A stretch of 7,617 nt of DNA from Chloroflexota bacterium. Its GTDB lineage: Bacteria; Chloroflexota; Dehalococcoidia; SM23-28-2; RBG-16-64-32. The notes below the pieces were generated by a model. It ran no database searches. It had not been told where the DNA came from and was given only the letters and a program-made list of their open reading frames with translations. The translations under genes and the position numbers were made by a program. Positions 6,228 to 7,617 of the stretch are shown here, piece by piece. Where the stretch lies: contig VBEI01000149.1 in assembly GCA_005882715.1 (NCBI GenBank), positions 1 to 7,617 on the forward strand, written 5' to 3'. Every line of letters starts with the position of its first letter. Position 1 is the first letter of the stretch.

Positions 6228-7307
6228 ATGGACGCCATCGTTGGTCTGGCAGCGGCTGGTAAGACCGCTGTCTTCCGCGCGCTGACATCCGGCCACGGAA
6301 GCTCAGCCAGCGGGTCGAGGGGCGAGCATGTCGGCGTCGTCAAGCTACCGGACGAGCGCCTCACTAAGCTGGCCTCGCTGGCCGGCGCGCGTAAGGTCAC
6401 ACAACACGAGGTCACGCTGCACGACCTGCTTGCGATCGTCGGGCCGGGCGCTGCGCCCTCCCCGGATGCCCGGGAAGCAGCCGCGCAGAGCGACGCGCTT
6501 GTGCAGGTAGTGCGAGCGTTCCAACGCGAGGACGTTCCTCACCCGCTGGGCTCGGTTGATCCAGATAGGGACGTCAAGGCCTTCGAGAGCGAGTTGGCCT
6601 TGAATGATCTGTCCGTAATCGAGCGCCGGCTCGAGCGGATCGACATCGTACTGCGCTCCGCGCGGCCCGCCGAGCGCGATTCGCACGAGCGAGAGGTAGA
6701 ATTGCTTACGCGCTGCCGTAGCTACGTGGAGGAAGGAACGCCGCTGCGCAGCCTGCTAACCGACCCCGGCGAACTGAAGGCGCTTTCGGGCTTTGGCCTC
6801 CTATCCCTGAAGCCGGTGCTGCTGCTCTTCAACATCGATGAGAACGAGGTGGCGCGAGCGGCCGCCGTCGAGGCCGAATACAGGTCTCGCTACCAATCGC
6901 CCTCCACCGAAGTCGCGGTGATGTCCGCAAAGCTGGAGGCGGAGCTTGCGGAGCTTTCGCCGGAGGAAGCGGCTGAGTTCCGGTCGGAATTGGTAGCGGG
7001 CGAGAGCCCGGTCGGGCACATCTTGCATCTACTGCAAGACGCGCTCGGCCTCGTCACGTTCTACACGACGGTAGGGGACGAGTGCAGGGCCTGGACCGTT
7101 CCGGCGGGGACGCCCGTCGTTCAGGCTGCGGGTCGGATCCATACGGACATGGAGCGCGGCTTCATTAGAGCGGAAGTCATCAACTGCAACCGCCTGCTCG
7201 ATCTGGGCTCTGTGGCCGAAGCGAAGCGTCACGGCGAGCTGCGCACGGAGGGTAAACAGTACCCCGTTCAGGAAGGCGATGTCATCCACGTGCTCTTCCA
7301 CGTGTGA
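6228..7307 (+). CDS. divergent YchF/Obg-like P-loop NTPase with C-terminal TGS domain
   Basis: A 359-residue protein related to YchF, a ribosome-associated P-loop ATPase of the Obg family. It begins with a P-loop GLAAAGKT (6-13), where YchF normally has GLPNVGKS. It then follows YchF landmarks: the PDERL segment, ALVQVVRAF and GSVDPDRDVKAFESELALNDL leading into a helical coiled-coil-like arm, and the base-specificity motif NIDE (202-205) matching the NxxE that makes YchF prefer ATP over GTP. From about residue 276 the TGS domain is very well conserved (FYTTVGDECRAWTV, AAGRIHTDMERGFIRAEVI, QEGDVIHVLFHV). Oddities: the switch I segment after the P-loop is shortened and lacks the NYPFCTIEPN-type motif, and the G3 DxxGLV motif appears as DLLAIV with the rest of that glycine-rich loop replaced. 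Nucleotide hydrolysis may be altered or lost. A canonical YchF may exist elsewhere. The ATG at 6228 directly begins the P-loop strand; upstream codons in this frame look non-coding. Confidence 0.85.
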   Translation: MDAIVGLAAAGKTAVFRALTSGHGSSASGSRGEHVGVVKLPDERLTKLASLAGARKVTQHEVTLHDLLAIVGPGAAPSPDAREAAAQSDALVQVVRAFQREDVPHPLGSVDPDRDVKAFESELALNDLSVIERRLERIDIVLRSARPAERDSHEREVELLTRCRSYVEEGTPLRSLLTDPGELKALSGFGLLSLKPVLLLFNIDENEVARAAAVEAEYRSRYQSPSTEVAVMSAKLEAELAELSPEEAAEFRSELVAGESPVGHILHLLQDALGLVTFYTTVGDECRAWTVPAGTPVVQAAGRIHTDMERGFIRAEVINCNRLLDLGSVAEAKRHGELRTEGKQYPVQEGDVIHVLFHV

Positions 7308-7311
7308 TCAG

Positions 7312-7327
7312 CCGCTTGTCCGCTTGT
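7312..7327. repeat. tandem 8-bp repeat CCGCTTGT x2
   Basis: CCGCTTGT occurs twice back to back (7312-7319 and 7320-7327) in the 31-bp gap before the VOC gene, ending in the first base of its TATAAT. A single copy of GCCGCTTGTC also lies in the upstream P450 promoter (6164-6173). It could be a binding site or chance. Confidence 0.35.
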
Positions 7328-7332
7328 ATAAT
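7327..7332 (+). promoter_or_regulatory. perfect TATAAT -10 box of the VOC gene, predicting a leaderless mRNA
   Basis: TATAAT ends six bases before the GTG at 7339, so a start at the usual distance falls on the first base of the initiation codon. No Shine-Dalgarno sequence fits in that space. The -35 region (GTGATC near 7304) is weak and overlaps the end of the preceding gene. Confidence 0.5.
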
Positions 7333-7338
7333 CACCGC

Positions 7339-7617
7339 GTGACGATTCTCGGCCTTCACCATGTGCAGATAAATGTCCCTGCGTCGCGCGCAGCGGAAGC
7401 CCGGCGCTTTTTCGAGGATCTCCTCGGTCTCCAGCAGATTCAGCGTCCCGAATCGCTCTCGAATGCCGGCCGCAACGGCGTCTGGTACGCCTGCGGCGAC
7501 AACGAGTTCCACGTCTTCTTTGCCCCGGACGGCGAATTCAAGGAGGACCGTTCCTCGCGCCATCCGGCCCTCCTGGTCGATGATCTGGGCCGACTGCGCG
7601 AGCGGCTCCAGTCGGCG
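7339..7617 (+). CDS. VOC-superfamily (glyoxalase/bleomycin resistance-like) protein, C-terminus cut by window edge
   Basis: From GTG 7339 the frame stays open to the window end (93 codons), giving MTILGLHHVQINVPA at the start. The vicinal oxygen chelate pattern is clear: a first beta strand with HHV (H7-H8, H8 the expected metal ligand), an amphipathic helix with AEARRFFEDLLGL (19-31), strands NGVWYACGDNEFHVFF (46-61) with H58, and then SRHPALLVDDLGRLRERL (73-90), which opens the second beta-alpha unit. VOC proteins include lyases, isomerases, dioxygenases and antibiotic-binding proteins, and nothing here narrows the substrate. It begins 31 bp after the YchF-like gene but has its own TATAAT box, so it may be transcribed separately. 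An open frame on the opposite strand (7282-7563) is a shadow without family features. Confidence 0.88.
   Translation, partial: MTILGLHHVQINVPASRAAEARRFFEDLLGLQQIQRPESLSNAGRNGVWYACGDNEFHVFFAPDGEFKEDRSSRHPALLVDDLGRLRERLQSA

Noticed and set aside
7282..7563. 93-codon minus-strand frame near the right end
   Set aside because: The plus strand in the same place encodes a clear VOC-fold protein; the minus frame also overlaps the end of the YchF-like gene.

Overview
This is GC-rich bacterial chromosomal DNA from an ordinary protein-coding neighbourhood. It contains seven genes: two are cut by the window edges and five are complete. Several features point tentatively to Chloroflexota (for example a Dehalococcoidia-like lineage): a short GyrB without the enterobacterial insertion, tandem soluble bacterial P450s, a divergent YchF-like P-loop protein and apparently leaderless starts. 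This is a judgement by eye, not a database result. No mobile element, CRISPR array, rRNA or tRNA is visible.

Layout. Positions 1-1894 (minus strand) hold almost all of gyrB; only the last few codons lie beyond the left edge. A 184-bp gap separates it from a divergent plus-strand pair. The first is a TrmO-family tRNA methyltransferase (2079-2642). The second is a MagIII-like HhH-GPD base-excision glycosylase with an iron-sulfur cluster (2620-3324), which overlaps or nearly abuts it. A 233-bp convergent intergenic region (3325-3557) carries three hairpins, one of them a strong and probably bidirectional terminator. Two paralogous class I cytochromes P450 then lie head-to-tail on the minus strand (3558-4805 and 4921-6114). 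A divergent region of about 110 bp leads to a plus-strand YchF-like TGS-domain P-loop protein (6228-7307). A VOC/glyoxalase-fold gene follows at 7339 and runs off the right edge.

The regulatory DNA is the most informative part. The 115-bp gap between the two P450 genes holds a CRP-type palindrome (TGTGA-N6-TCACA), a TATACT box placed so that the palindrome sits near -42, and a TetR-type imperfect palindrome just downstream of the predicted transcription start. The downstream P450 therefore looks separately and doubly controlled. The upstream P450 has a near-consensus promoter whose -10 box overlaps the first ATG, so translation probably starts at an internal GTG behind a good Shine-Dalgarno sequence. 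The YchF-like and VOC genes both have -10 boxes that would produce leaderless or almost leaderless mRNAs.

No new multi-gene system is evident. The points worth a second look are unusual residues at normally invariant sites (GyrB TOPRIM motif, TrmO core motif, YchF G3 region) and the layered control of the P450 pair.
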